Assembly (NCBI RefSeq): GCF_051967575.1
Contig: NZ_JBQCJW010000008.1
Coordinates: forward strand, 62,001-126,000
Length of the DNA stretch: 64,000 nt
Direction of reading: 5' to 3'
Source of the DNA: Solibacillus silvestris_B
GTDB lineage: Bacteria > Bacillota > Bacilli > Bacillales_A > Planococcaceae
Shown here: piece after piece, positions 28,583 to 37,278 of the stretch
Numbering within the stretch: the stretch's first letter is position 1
How the letters are laid out: each line of letters starts with the position of its first letter
The notes under the pieces: model-generated
Seen by the model: the letters and a program-made list of their open reading frames with translations, nothing else
The model's database searches: none
Told to the model about the DNA's origin: nothing
Translations under genes and position numbers: made by a program

Positions 28583-28597
28583 AATTTTCTGAATAAA
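28583..28597. promoter_or_regulatory. CodY-like operator upstream of livJ
   Basis: AATTTTCTGAATAAA matches the CodY consensus AATTTTCWGAAAATT at 12 of 15 positions and sits 11 bp upstream of the -35 box. CodY control of branched-chain amino acid uptake is well known in Firmicutes; the site itself is a prediction. Confidence 0.6.
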
Positions 28598-28739
28598 AAG
28601 TATTAGAATAAATGTAGGAATTATTCCAACTTCTGTATTGTAAACGATACTTAATTATTAGTCTAGTGCGATTTTTCTGTAAATTTTGAGTTATCGGAAT
28701 TAACAATAAAATATCGTCCATTAATAAAAAAATCGCCGT

Positions 28740-29345
28740 TTATTGTTTCGGAATTCGAAAAACGACGATACGTTCATTTTCATTTTTTTCATGGCGTAAC
28801 TTTATATCCAAATAGCTATTCAATGATTGTTCCTGTTGTAAATACTGCATGTAGTCGGGAGAGGGGTAATATAAAATAATATCAACTGTTCTTGGATAGA
28901 GCACGATTGATTCAAGCAAACGCTTCATAAATTCACGAAATACATGAATAGAGAAGGGGTTAAAAAAGAAAAAGACATTATCAAGTTTCGCAATCGTATA
29001 TGTTTCGGCAATTATATTAAAAAATTGGATTGAAGCTCGCTTTTTTTTCCCCTTTTTTAAATATTGCCAAGCATTATGCTCGGCTTCTGCAAAAAACTTC
29101 TGATCCATCTCAATCCCAATGACGGGAATATCAAAACGATGATGTACATAAATCGGTACACGCCCTTTTCCGCAGCCTATATCAAGGAATCTTGTGTTTG
29201 GCGGCATTTCATACTGTTCGAATAATTGCTCAAGTCCGCTATATGGCGTTGGTTCGTAACGATGGTATTTTGCCAGCTTTGGAAATCCATACTGATAGCC
29301 TGTCGTTTGAATATTCAATAATTTATCATATTGCTGCTCGTTCAT
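28740..29345 (-). CDS. SAM-dependent methyltransferase, class I
   Basis: 201 residues. The SAM-binding motif I is FLDIGCGKGRVPI near residue 60, followed by the acidic end of strand 2, VIGIEMD. Motif IV is replaced by FFFFNPFS. The substrate cannot be read from sequence. A single-gene unit; ATG at 29345 with GGGGTGA upstream. Confidence 0.82.
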   Translation of the reverse strand: MNEQQYDKLLNIQTTGYQYGFPKLAKYHRYEPTPYSGLEQLFEQYEMPPNTRFLDIGCGKGRVPIYVHHRFDIPVIGIEMDQKFFAEAEHNAWQYLKKGKKKRASIQFFNIIAETYTIAKLDNVFFFFNPFSIHVFREFMKRLLESIVLYPRTVDIILYYPSPDYMQYLQQEQSLNSYLDIKLRHEKNENERIVVFRIPKQ

Positions 29346-29411
29346 CGCTTCACCCCATATTTCCGAATAAGGATTTTTTATATTAATAAAGATATATTTC
29401 CGAAATAATGT

Positions 29412-29879
29412 TTACCGATGTTTCAGCTCATGCTCGAGCAACCATTCTTTTCTCCATAAGCCACCTGCATAGCCTGTCAGCTTGCCGTTTTTACCAATAA
29501 TCCGGTGGCATGGTACAATAATGCTCATCACATTTCTGCTATTAGTCATTCCAACAGCACGTACAGCTTTTTCATTTTCTATTTGTTGTGCAATTTCCTT
29601 GTAAGAAGCGGTTTGCCCGTATTGAATGGTCGTCAATGCTTGCCATACAGATGTTTGAAAAGCGGTTCCTTCAAGTTTATAAAGCACCGAAAAATCTTTG
29701 CGTTGCCCTTTAAAATATTCGTCTAGCTCTTTGCGGCATTTTAATAAGAGCTGGGGCATTTCGCTCGTTTGAAAAAATTGAATTTCCTCTCGTTCAGCAA
29801 ACAATATCGACGAAATATATTGCTCTGTTGCTGCAATTTCGATAATCCCGATTGGGGAGTCATAATCTAATTTATACAC
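29412..29879 (-). CDS. ogt: Methylated-DNA--protein-cysteine methyltransferase
   Basis: A suicide repair protein that removes methyl from O6-methylguanine. About 155 residues, with the active-site Cys in IVPCHRIIGKNG and the DNA-binding helix motif AVGMTNSRNVMSI. The start is the GTG at 29879 with AGAGGAGG upstream, giving (M)YKLDYDSPIG; the frame is open 14 codons further. Confidence 0.95.
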   Translation of the reverse strand: MYKLDYDSPIGIIEIAATEQYISSILFAEREEIQFFQTSEMPQLLLKCRKELDEYFKGQRKDFSVLYKLEGTAFQTSVWQALTTIQYGQTASYKEIAQQIENEKAVRAVGMTNSRNVMSIIVPCHRIIGKNGKLTGYAGGLWRKEWLLEHELKHR

Positions 29880-29935
29880 GATGTTCCTCCTCTTTTTCTT
29901 ATTGTGTTTACTATAACGCAATTTCTTAATTGAAA

Positions 29936-29972
29936 AAAGAACCTTTAATCCGACAATGATTAAAGGTCCTTT
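29936..29972 (-). terminator. Terminator after mqo
   Basis: Stem GACCTTTAATC/GATTAAAGGT with a T run on the minus strand, between mqo and ogt. Confidence 0.85.
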
Positions 29973-29983
29973 TCTATGATCAA

Positions 29984-31468
29984 TTATGCTTTGTTTAAAC
30001 CTAATGCTTTAGCTGTTGTTTCATGTATTTCTTTAAGAAGTGCCGTATTTTCAACGAGGTTTTCGCCGTAAGATGGAATCATTTCCTTAATCTTAGGCTC
30101 CCAAGTTTTCATCTCTTGCGGGAAGCACTGTTTAATAACCTTTAACATTACAGATACCGCTGTAGAAGCACCTGGAGATGCCCCAAGTAAAGCTGCAATT
30201 GAACCATCTTGTGCAGTAACAACTTCAGTACCGAATTGTAATGTACCTTTACCAGCATCTGTGTCTTTAATTACTTGAACACGTTGACCTGCAACACTGA
30301 TTTCCCAGTCTTCTGATTTAGCAGCTGGAATGAACTGACGTAATTCACCCATACGTGCCTCTTTTGAAAGAACCAATTGAGAAACTAAATATTTGCTCAA
30401 TGCCATTTCTTTCACACCACAAGCAAGCAGTGTCACTAAGTTATGCGGTTTGATCGATGCAAATAAATCCATATTTGAACCTGTTTTCAGGAACTTCGGA
30501 GAGAAGCCCGCAAAAGGTCCGAATAATAATGATTTTTTACCATCGATATAACGAGTATCTAAGTGAGGTACTGACATCGGTGGTGCACCAACCGCTGCTT
30601 TACCATATACCTTTGCATGATGTTGGTTAATCACTTCTTCATTATTACAAACTAAGAATAAACCGGAAATCGGGAATCCGCCGATGTGCTTTGATTCAGG
30701 AATACCAGATTTTTGCAGTAACTCAAGGCTACCGCCGCCAGCTCCCAAGAACACGAATTTTGCAGTGTGGTACTCTACTTTACCGCTTTCTTTATCGTGG
30801 ACTTTTACTTCCCAAGAACCATCTTTTAAACGTTTTACATCTAAAACATTATGGTTGTAGTTTACATCTACATCTTGTTTTTGCAGGTTTGCGATTAAAG
30901 TACGAGTTAACGCCCCAAAGTTTACATCTGTACCAGAATCGATTTTTGTTGCAGCAATTGGTTCGTTCGATTTACGGTCATTCATAATTAATGGAATCCA
31001 TTGTTTTAGTGTTTCAGGATCTTCAGAGAATTCCATACCCTCGAATAATGGATTAGCTGTCATTGCCGCATGACGCTTTTTAAGATACTCAACATTGCTT
31101 GCACCTTGTACCATACTCATATGCGGTAAAGGCATAATGAAATTTTCCGGTTTTTCGATTTGCTTTTTGTTTACAAGATGAGACCAAAATTGTAGTGAAT
31201 CTTGGAATTGCGTATTAACGTTAATCGCTTTTGTAATATCGATTGTTCCGTCTTTTTTCTCGCTTGTGTAGTTAAGCTCACATAAAGCTGCATGCCCTGT
31301 TCCGGCATTGTTTAATTCGTGAGAGCTCTCCTCACCCGCTTTTGCTAAGTTCTCAAAAACTTTGATTTTCCAATCCGGTGCTAATTCTTTAAGCATTGTA
31401 CCTAAAGTTGCACTCATAATTCCGGCACCAATTAAGATAACGTCTGATTTGATATGCTTGTTACTCAT
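29984..31468 (-). CDS. mqo: Malate:quinone oxidoreductase
   Basis: A membrane-associated FAD enzyme that oxidises malate to oxaloacetate and passes electrons to quinone. About 494 residues: FAD-binding DVILIGAGIMSATLGTML at the N-terminus, then SSHELNNAGTGHAALCELNY and the C-terminal ALLGASPGASTAVSVML. The ATG at 31468 has AAGGGAAGG upstream, although the frame is open 23 codons further. A CcpA-like site in the promoter region would suit a TCA-cycle gene. Confidence 0.96.
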   Translation of the reverse strand: MSNKHIKSDVILIGAGIMSATLGTMLKELAPDWKIKVFENLAKAGEESSHELNNAGTGHAALCELNYTSEKKDGTIDITKAINVNTQFQDSLQFWSHLVNKKQIEKPENFIMPLPHMSMVQGASNVEYLKKRHAAMTANPLFEGMEFSEDPETLKQWIPLIMNDRKSNEPIAATKIDSGTDVNFGALTRTLIANLQKQDVDVNYNHNVLDVKRLKDGSWEVKVHDKESGKVEYHTAKFVFLGAGGGSLELLQKSGIPESKHIGGFPISGLFLVCNNEEVINQHHAKVYGKAAVGAPPMSVPHLDTRYIDGKKSLLFGPFAGFSPKFLKTGSNMDLFASIKPHNLVTLLACGVKEMALSKYLVSQLVLSKEARMGELRQFIPAAKSEDWEISVAGQRVQVIKDTDAGKGTLQFGTEVVTAQDGSIAALLGASPGASTAVSVMLKVIKQCFPQEMKTWEPKIKEMIPSYGENLVENTALLKEIHETTAKALGLNKA

Positions 31469-31509
31469 TTTTACCTTCCCTTGTATATATATTAAGATTT
31501 TTAGAATAA

Positions 31510-31523
31510 TGTAAGCGCTATAT
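31510..31523. promoter_or_regulatory. Possible cre (CcpA) site upstream of mqo
   Basis: TGTAAGCGCTATAT has the cre core and left half but deviates at the last two bases. It is 42 bp before the mqo start, overlapping the likely promoter. Confidence 0.35.
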
Positions 31524-31537
31524 TTTACTATCGACAA

Positions 31538-32105
31538 CCTAATAAGGAAGCGACTCCATTCATTCTATATCATTTATTGCCTTATTGTAGTGTAACACAA
31601 TTGTTAAAAGATTAAAATATATACAGATTGCTTAGCTATAAGCTATTAAAAAGCTCGGCATGAACGAGAAATCTCTCAACAATTGTGAGCATTTTTCGTA
31701 TTGGAAGGGTTTAATTGTTATTATATTCTGTATATTCCAACTATTCTATACTTCAGTTTTCTTCATTTACATATGTAAAGAAGACACACCGATTGCTCCG
31801 ACTATCGAGGTAGATTTAGACATATGTCAAAATTAAGGGTTCATCATGATTGTTCATAAATGTATATGATATATTTATTGTTGCGAGTTTGTAAAACATA
31901 TTGTACCTTTCCTAGCTTAACTGTCATCTGATATTATGTTGTTTTTCCCCATCAATAGCATAATTATATAAATTTGATAGTACATATAATATGGGGTTAT
32001 TTTATTACCAAATACGGGAAATAGGACAAACATCGTGAAAGATATATGACAAATGAAAATAGTTCGTTATACTAATGAAAATTAAAACTATATAAGTTAA
32101 GGGGG
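31538..32105. other. Long AT-rich intergenic region mqo-degV
   Basis: No credible gene. It holds the mqo control region at the left, an extended dyad at 31762-31783 centred on the perfect palindrome TTTACATATGTAAA (31766-31779), and the degV promoter at the right. Between these I see only AT-rich sequence. Confidence 0.6.
32046..32073 (+). promoter_or_regulatory. Promoter of the DegV gene
   Basis: ATGACA (32046-32051), 16-bp spacer, TATACT (32068-32073), about 38 bp before the start codon. Confidence 0.65.
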
Positions 32106-32111
32106 ATGTTT

Positions 32112-32957
32112 ATGAAAATTTTTGCGGATAGTGGGTCTGACCTGCCTAAATCTTTTTTTGATAAAGAAGACGTCCATCTTTTTCCGTTGCGTGTACTAGT
32201 GAAAGGCGTTGAATATGAGGACATTATTGGTATTTCAACAGATCAGATATATGCTGCCATTGGAGAAGGCGAACAGCCAAAAACATCTCAAGTTTCGTTG
32301 GAAATCTTTTTGGAAACATTTGAGCAATTGGCGAAGTCAGGTGAAGAAGGGATTTATTTAGCCTTTTCATCCGAACTGTCTGGTACATGTCAAACAGCCA
32401 TTCTTGCAAAAAACCAAGTGCTTGAAAATTATCCTGAATTAAAATTAGCCATTATCGATACAAAATGCGCCTCCTACGGTCTAGGCTTAGTCGTGAAAGA
32501 AGCCGTCCGGTTAAATAAATCGGATACCGGGTTTGATGAAGCTGTCGACAAGCTGACTAAAATGGCGTATTCAATGGAGCATTTATTTACTGTCGGCGAT
32601 CTGAATTATTTAGCAAAAGGCGGTCGGGTATCAAAATCGAGTGCCTTTATGGGCGGCTTGCTCAACATTAAGCCAATCCTGAATATGGAAGATGGGAAAC
32701 TTGTTCCTCTTGAAAAAACACGCGGCTTTAAAAAAGCGACCCAGCGTATGATTGCGATTATGAAAGAGCGTGGCGGCGATTTTGCGAATAAAACTGTCGG
32801 GATTTCCCATAGTAATGATGAAGAGCTGATGAAGGAAGTAAAAGCGGCGATTGAAGATAAATTGCAGCCAAAGAATATCGAAACAACAACAATCGGGGCT
32901 GTAATCGGGGCACATGTCGGCCGAGGCACAATTGCGATTTTCTTTACGGATAAGTAG
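32112..32957 (+). CDS. DegV family protein (fatty-acid binding, FakB-like)
   Basis: About 281 residues. DegV proteins bind a fatty acid and some (FakB) present it to the kinase FakA. Visible signatures: the N-terminal ADSGSDLPKSFF, FSSELSGTCQTA (Ser/Thr fatty-acid pocket), and GDLNYLAKGGRVSKSSAF. The second ATG (32112), six bases after AAGGGGG, is the likely start rather than 32106. Monocistronic, with its own promoter and terminator. Confidence 0.93.
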   Translation: MKIFADSGSDLPKSFFDKEDVHLFPLRVLVKGVEYEDIIGISTDQIYAAIGEGEQPKTSQVSLEIFLETFEQLAKSGEEGIYLAFSSELSGTCQTAILAKNQVLENYPELKLAIIDTKCASYGLGLVVKEAVRLNKSDTGFDEAVDKLTKMAYSMEHLFTVGDLNYLAKGGRVSKSSAFMGGLLNIKPILNMEDGKLVPLEKTRGFKKATQRMIAIMKERGGDFANKTVGISHSNDEELMKEVKAAIEDKLQPKNIETTTIGAVIGAHVGRGTIAIFFTDK

Positions 32958-32971
32958 CAGTATTTAAAATG

Positions 32972-33016
32972 CTAAAGGTTTTCAAGAGGGCAATTTCTCT
33001 TGGAAACCTTTTCTTA
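32972..33016 (+). terminator. Terminator after the DegV gene
   Basis: AAAGGTTTTCAAGAG pairs with CTCTTGGAAACCTTTT, followed by a short T-rich tail; the convergent gene ends at 33025. Confidence 0.8.
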
Positions 33017-33024
33017 GTTCTTTA

Positions 33025-34242
33025 TTATCTTTTCACACCAATCGGCAAATAATACGATAAATTATTCGTAATCATCGCACCTACTCGCACCCCTATAGCG
33101 CCGGGTTTCCCATTAATCAAAAAACTTCCAAATAGCAATTCCCCCATTTGTTCCCCTTTTTCGCTCTGAAACTTTATTTTCGGTTGTTCAATATATTGTT
33201 GATACACTTTTATGTAATGATGATAGGACTTTTGCGCATCTTCTTGCATTAACTGACCTATTGAATTGTAAATTTCAACTGTATCTCCCTCACGACCAAA
33301 TACTGGCTTTTTCACAAAAGGCAGCCCTTTTTCAAGAAATACAGTCTCTTCCAAATAAGTCGGCAAAAAATATTCAGCAATCCATTCATGTTCTTCTTCG
33401 CTGAAATATTCATTTCGCTGCTCATGCAATCCCCAAATGACCGATTGAACCGCTTTATTTTGCAATAAAAAGGCGGAAATTGGATTAATGATTTTTAACT
33501 TATTTTGTTCGACAAGCTCTAAAAGCCATAAACCTATTTTGTTTCGCGCTTCATCCTCATCTTGAATTAGATTTTCGATTGGGAATGTTTGGCGATAAAG
33601 AATATCAATACGCTTTCCTTCCTCATCAAACAGCCCTATATCGCGTTGAATTTGAAGTTTATGCAATGGTGTAAATTTGGCTCCCCGTATAAATTGCATT
33701 AAATAAAGAGTTGTATAATAATCTTCCCTATTTTGATCATCGCCAGTAAAGACGATATGCGGCGCAGGAGAAAGTGCGCTTTGCTCAATACTCGTTCTGA
33801 CCGCCTCTTCCAAAAGGGAGTCCATTCCTGCATTCGGATTGTCCATCGAAAACTCTTGGCAAGCTCGTCCATTCACAAAAAACAGCTCCTTAATAAAAGT
33901 TGGAGTGTCGGCATTCATTTCTATGCATTTATAGCTTTCGTTATATGGAATAAAATCAAATCGTGCAATTACACTTTCTGCTAATACCGATTTTAAACGG
34001 AGAAATGGTATTGTTTCATAGGGATAGCCCATATCAAGTAATGTTTCATCGGGTACATTGCGCAACAATTCAGCGATTTTAAAGTAGATTTTGCCTGTTC
34101 GCTCAGTCGCTATTCGAATTTTTTTAAAATCGCAATCAGTTACTTCATAAATATCATAAAGGGCGTATTCTTCCCCATATAAATCCGCCCAAAAATTACC
34201 GATTTCCGCATAAAACTGTTGGCGTTTGCTTTTATATATCAA
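33025..34242 (-). CDS. Glutathionylspermidine-synthase-like ATP-grasp ligase (YgiC/YjfC family)
   Basis: 405 residues with the pre-ATP-grasp plus ATP-grasp layout of the C-terminal synthetase half of GspSA. Visible are the EMNADTPT acidic motif near residue 107, KPVFGREGDTVEI (ATP-binding) near 315, and the closing IGVRVGAMITNNLSYYLPIGV. The family is predicted to form amide bonds on peptides or amines; no substrate is proven for this group. Last gene of a four-gene cluster, starting five bases after the 155-residue gene. Glutathionylspermidine itself is unlikely in a Firmicute. Confidence 0.9.
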   Translation of the reverse strand: MIYKSKRQQFYAEIGNFWADLYGEEYALYDIYEVTDCDFKKIRIATERTGKIYFKIAELLRNVPDETLLDMGYPYETIPFLRLKSVLAESVIARFDFIPYNESYKCIEMNADTPTFIKELFFVNGRACQEFSMDNPNAGMDSLLEEAVRTSIEQSALSPAPHIVFTGDDQNREDYYTTLYLMQFIRGAKFTPLHKLQIQRDIGLFDEEGKRIDILYRQTFPIENLIQDEDEARNKIGLWLLELVEQNKLKIINPISAFLLQNKAVQSVIWGLHEQRNEYFSEEEHEWIAEYFLPTYLEETVFLEKGLPFVKKPVFGREGDTVEIYNSIGQLMQEDAQKSYHHYIKVYQQYIEQPKIKFQSEKGEQMGELLFGSFLINGKPGAIGVRVGAMITNNLSYYLPIGVKR

Positions 34243-34247
34243 ATTCC

Positions 34248-34715
34248 TCAGCTCGCTTTCAAATCTGTTACATATATTACATAAACACCGCGATCTTCAT
34301 CTATTTCTGTAGATGTAACAAGCATTTGCCCTGTCGCTGGCAATTCCACAACATCTTTCAGTAAATAGCGAATCACTTCAAAATGCGTGGCACAAGGAAT
34401 GCGTGATAGAAGACGGTAATTTTCGCGTTCATTCGGGCTTCTAAATTCAATATGAATGCCTCGCCCACGGAAGTTTTGCTCATCCTCTCCCGATAAATTC
34501 CGCCCTACTTCCTTTAATACGAGAACTTCCGAATCCCCTTCCATTTCATTTGATGTCAGCTCATATTGTGTACCGCGCATGATGAAATACGTACAAAGCT
34601 GTCTTGCATAAAATTCATCGTAGCCAACATCTGTTGCCATATATTCATAAAATGCCTCATACTGGTTATTTCCTTTATCAATATAATAAATTAACTGCTT
34701 CAAGAACTCACCCAC
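34248..34715 (-). CDS. Unknown protein of the YgiC/DUF350 cluster
   Basis: 155 residues, acidic, soluble, with no signal or membrane helix. I recognise no family. It contains a conserved-looking core (RGRGIHIEFRSPNERENYRLL) and a C-terminal beta-rich stretch ending VYVIYVTDLKAS. Tight spacing (six bases after the DUF350 gene, five before the ligase gene) indicates a shared role. YjfI or YjfK equivalents occupy this place in enterobacterial clusters, but I see no clear likeness. Confidence 0.75.
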   Translation of the reverse strand: MGEFLKQLIYYIDKGNNQYEAFYEYMATDVGYDEFYARQLCTYFIMRGTQYELTSNEMEGDSEVLVLKEVGRNLSGEDEQNFRGRGIHIEFRSPNERENYRLLSRIPCATHFEVIRYLLKDVVELPATGQMLVTSTEIDEDRGVYVIYVTDLKAS

Positions 34716-34721
34716 CTCATG

Positions 34722-35120
34722 CTAGTAAGATAAACATTTTGCTACTATCCAGCCGACTGCTAATGACAAAATTAATAAGATTGTACCGACAGCACGATTA
34801 TCTTCTTCAATTGCTTTCTGAATACTAAAGCGAATCGTAATAATTTCCGCGGCAAAAAAGACAGCCACTTGTGCGACAATTCCAATAGCACCCCAAATTG
34901 CCATGTCCATCAACGAAATGGAATACTCGGCCGCTGATCCTAATACGACAGCAAGCCCCATAACTTTACCTCCTAATAACATCGCGGCCGATACATTCTT
35001 TTGTGCAATTAGTTGAAATTCCTTAATTTTCGGTGTGCTTAAAGTGAAGAGCAACATTCCGATAACTAATAAACTTAGTGATACGCCAATATATGATAGA
35101 AAATTTAAATATGCATTCAT
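34722..35120 (-). CDS. DUF350 membrane protein (YjfL-like)
   Basis: 132 residues with four hydrophobic helices (about 8-28, 48-66, 73-94, 113-130) and a Gly-rich second helix (MLLGGKVMGLAVVLGSAAEYS), typical of DUF350. The function is unknown; the family recurs with YgiC-like ligases, and in some genomes with PspA. It lies 15 bases downstream of the lipoprotein gene. Confidence 0.87.
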   Translation of the reverse strand: MNAYLNFLSYIGVSLSLLVIGMLLFTLSTPKIKEFQLIAQKNVSAAMLLGGKVMGLAVVLGSAAEYSISLMDMAIWGAIGIVAQVAVFFAAEIITIRFSIQKAIEEDNRAVGTILLILSLAVGWIVAKCLSY

Positions 35121-35135
35121 CGTTTTTTGTCTCCC

Positions 35136-35450
35136 TTATCCTCCAAAACTTTTTGAGCCACTGCCAAATCCCGAGCTCGATTGTACAGATTTGTAATTTG
35201 CATAATCATTGTTACTCTGTAATGCGGATTTGTTTTTATAATAGCGTCCTCCATAGTAATACGATCCATAATGACCCGAACGACTTTCATCACATTGCCA
35301 TACGCCATCTTCTTCTGACCAATCCCAATCGTGGCAGCTTTGATCTGCAGGTTTTGGTGGTAAGCTGCTCGTTGATGTGCCACAACCAGCTAAGCTGAAA
35401 GATAAAGCTGTGGCCGATACACCGACCATTAATTTTTTCGTTTTTTCCAT
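35136..35450 (-). CDS. Small lipoprotein of the YgiB/DUF1190 kind
   Basis: About 104 residues. It has a lipoprotein signal with lipobox LAGC at about 19-22, a Cys-containing middle (SCHDWDWSEEDGVWQCDES) and a Ser/Gly/Tyr-rich tail ending in GFGSGSKSFGG. YgiB/YjfM (DUF1190) lipoproteins pair with YgiC ligases, and this protein has the same position and tail style; direct homology is only suggested. The ATG at 35450 has GGAGG upstream; the frame continues upstream without a site. Confidence 0.75.
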   Translation of the reverse strand: MEKTKKLMVGVSATALSFSLAGCGTSTSSLPPKPADQSCHDWDWSEEDGVWQCDESRSGHYGSYYYGGRYYKNKSALQSNNDYANYKSVQSSSGFGSGSKSFGG

Positions 35451-35584
35451 AACAGTAAGCCTCCATTTTCTTTCCCCTTTTAACGTACGAACAAGGAAGA
35501 AAAAAGATTCGTTAAATTGGAAATCCGCAAAAATCCGTAAAAAAAGATTGAGCCATTTACAGCACAACCTTTCGCGTAACCCTT

Positions 35585-36226
35585 TTATTTTTCTACGGTC
35601 GGCTCTGGGTAATCAAAGCCTTTCGTATCCACTTCCACTGTTTTCATTTTCTGGTCTTCCAATGGTTTGTCTCCGCTGTCGCGCTCAACGGCAACAATTT
35701 TGTCCACGACATCCATTCCTTCTATTACCTTGCCGAATGCTGCATAGTCCCCATCTAAATGCGTTGCTTGTTCAACCATAATGAAAAATTGGGAACCCGC
35801 CGTATCTGGCATATTTGTGCGAGCCATCGATAAAACGCCGCGCTCATGCGTTAATGTATTTTCAAAACCGTTTGATGAAAATTCCCCTTTAATCGTATAA
35901 CCGGGACCGCCCATGCCGGTACCATCCGGATCTCCGCCCTGCACCATAAACCCTGGAATGACACGGTGGAAAATAAGTCCGTCATAAAAGCCTGTTTCCA
36001 CGAGGGAAATAAAGTTTGCCACTGTGTTCGGTGCTGTTTTCGGCTCCAGTTCAATGAGGATTTTTTCATCGTTTTCCATCGTGATCGTCACAATCGGATT
36101 TTCCGTTACAGCCGCGGCGTAATCCGTCGCGCTTTCCTGCTCTCCGCTCTCTGTTTTTCCATCACCACATGCAGCTAGCACAACTGTTGCAAGTGCAAAG
36201 AACAACAGCAAATAAAACTTTTTCAT
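35585..36226 (-). CDS. Extracytoplasmic cyclophilin-type peptidyl-prolyl isomerase lipoprotein
   Basis: About 213 residues. It has a lipoprotein signal with lipobox LAAC (residues 17-20), then a cyclophilin domain with FHRVIPGFMVQGGDPDGTG and AGSQFFIM, which carries the catalytic-site residues. Likely assists folding of secreted proteins at the outer membrane face. Start ATG 36226 with AGAAGGAG upstream. Confidence 0.94.
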   Translation of the reverse strand: MKKFYLLLFFALATVVLAACGDGKTESGEQESATDYAAAVTENPIVTITMENDEKILIELEPKTAPNTVANFISLVETGFYDGLIFHRVIPGFMVQGGDPDGTGMGGPGYTIKGEFSSNGFENTLTHERGVLSMARTNMPDTAGSQFFIMVEQATHLDGDYAAFGKVIEGMDVVDKIVAVERDSGDKPLEDQKMKTVEVDTKGFDYPEPTVEK

Positions 36227-36352
36227 CAAAAATCCACTCCTTCTATTACATAATTCCATCATACTATGAAAAAGTATACTGAGGCAGCACCTATTTTATA
36301 ATTTCCAATATGGAAACAACTCGGTAAAACACGCGCTATTCTTCATTTTTCA

Positions 36353-36871
36353 TTATCGCTGAACTGTTCCGCGCTGCTTGCGGTTTTGGAATAATAGCTG
36401 AATAAAGCTTTCATAGTAAGGAATGAATTCGCCATTTTGAATCATTTCCGAAATTTGCCCCATGCTTGCCCACTTTACATTTTTCACTTCCTCATATTGC
36501 AATGTAAGTGTATGCAACGGCACATCTTCAAAGATTAAATAATAATCATCAAAACCTCTTTCAAAATTAACCGTGAAATGCGGGCGAATGTTTTGAAAGT
36601 CATATTCGTAGCCGATTTCCTCAAACAGTTCCCTTTGTGCGGCCAGCTGACTCGTCTCGCCCGCTACAGCACTTCCGCCTGCTGAAATATCCCACATATT
36701 CGGCCACCCTTCCTTAAAAGGCTGACGTTGCTGAATAAGCATTTCCCCATCCGAATTGAAAATGCAAATATGAACGACCATATGATACTGTCCTTGCTGT
36801 AATGCTTGCCCACGCTGTACTGTCCGATCCACTTTCACACGATGTACATCATACAAATCCCAATATTCCAT
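36353..36871 (-). CDS. Nudix hydrolase
   Basis: 172 residues. The Nudix box reads GGSAVAGETSQLAAQRELFEEIG, in line with Gx5Ex7REUxEExGU. The opening MEYWDLYDVHRVKVDRTVQRG resembles the isopentenyl-diphosphate-isomerase-like/YfcD subgroup. The substrate is not deducible. Start with GGAGGTGCTTC before the ATG. Confidence 0.9.
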   Translation of the reverse strand: MEYWDLYDVHRVKVDRTVQRGQALQQGQYHMVVHICIFNSDGEMLIQQRQPFKEGWPNMWDISAGGSAVAGETSQLAAQRELFEEIGYEYDFQNIRPHFTVNFERGFDDYYLIFEDVPLHTLTLQYEEVKNVKWASMGQISEMIQNGEFIPYYESFIQLLFQNRKQRGTVQR

Positions 36872-36987
36872 GAAGCACCTCCATATAGTTAGCCGTTAAT
36901 TCAATTTTACCAAATGAGGGGCTTTACGGGGTGCATTTTTCATGAAGGATGATTTTACTATAACCTCTCTATGTTGTTATTTTTCGA

Positions 36988-37016
36988 TTGAAAAACGGAA
37001 AGAAATCGATTATAGT
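36988..37016 (+). promoter_or_regulatory. Sigma-A promoter of the ABC-F leader
   Basis: TTGAAA (36988-36993), exactly 17 bp, TATAGT (37011-37016). The leader RNA would start near 37022. Confidence 0.8.
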
Positions 37017-37048
37017 GAAAGTACTTTATGAGAAGGAGGGTTTTCCCT

Positions 37049-37072
37049 ATGTATTCAATTCGTTTACGCTAA
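37049..37072 (+). CDS. Leader peptide 1 (ends Arg-Leu-Arg)
   Basis: Seven codons encoding MYSIRLR, with GAAGGAGGG nine bases upstream. Arg-X-Arg is the known macrolide-dependent ribosome arrest motif of Erm leader peptides. The stop codon follows immediately. Confidence 0.7.
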   Translation: MYSIRLR

Positions 37073-37081
37073 GCTGGCAAT

Positions 37082-37117
37082 AAAAAAGGGATTCCTTATA
37101 ATACAGGAACTTTTTTG
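37082..37117 (+). terminator. Attenuator hairpin in the ABC-F leader
   Basis: AAAAAG and TTCCT on the 5' side (with a GGA bulge) pair with AGGAA and CTTTTTT, and the stem ends in a T run. A stalled ribosome on leader peptide 1 would lie about 15-20 nt upstream and could change its folding. Confidence 0.6.
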
Positions 37118-37140
37118 TCATGCTTGTAAACGGAGATTAT

Positions 37141-37224
37141 ATGAGGAAAGCCCTTTTTAACGGGATTTTTCTATATTTTTTCTGGGCAGGCATACAAAAT
37201 ATCTGCTTTTTTATTGCGTTTTAG
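37141..37224 (+). CDS. Leader peptide 2, hydrophobic
   Basis: 27 codons from ATG 37141 after CGGAG. Rich in Phe, Ile and aromatic residues (FLYFFWAGIQNICFFIAF). May act as a further arrest or coupling peptide; unproven. Confidence 0.5.
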   Translation: MRKALFNGIFLYFFWAGIQNICFFIAF

Positions 37225-37254
37225 GCTTACTTTTTTTAATGGAGGACTAAAACT

Positions 37255-37278
37255 ATGCAGATGCTATTATTCTTTTAA
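37255..37278 (+). CDS. Leader peptide 3
   Basis: Seven codons (MQMLLFF) after ATGGAGGAC. It ends at the base of the GC-rich stem at 37279-37308, so its translation could affect that stem. Confidence 0.45.
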   Translation: MQMLLFF

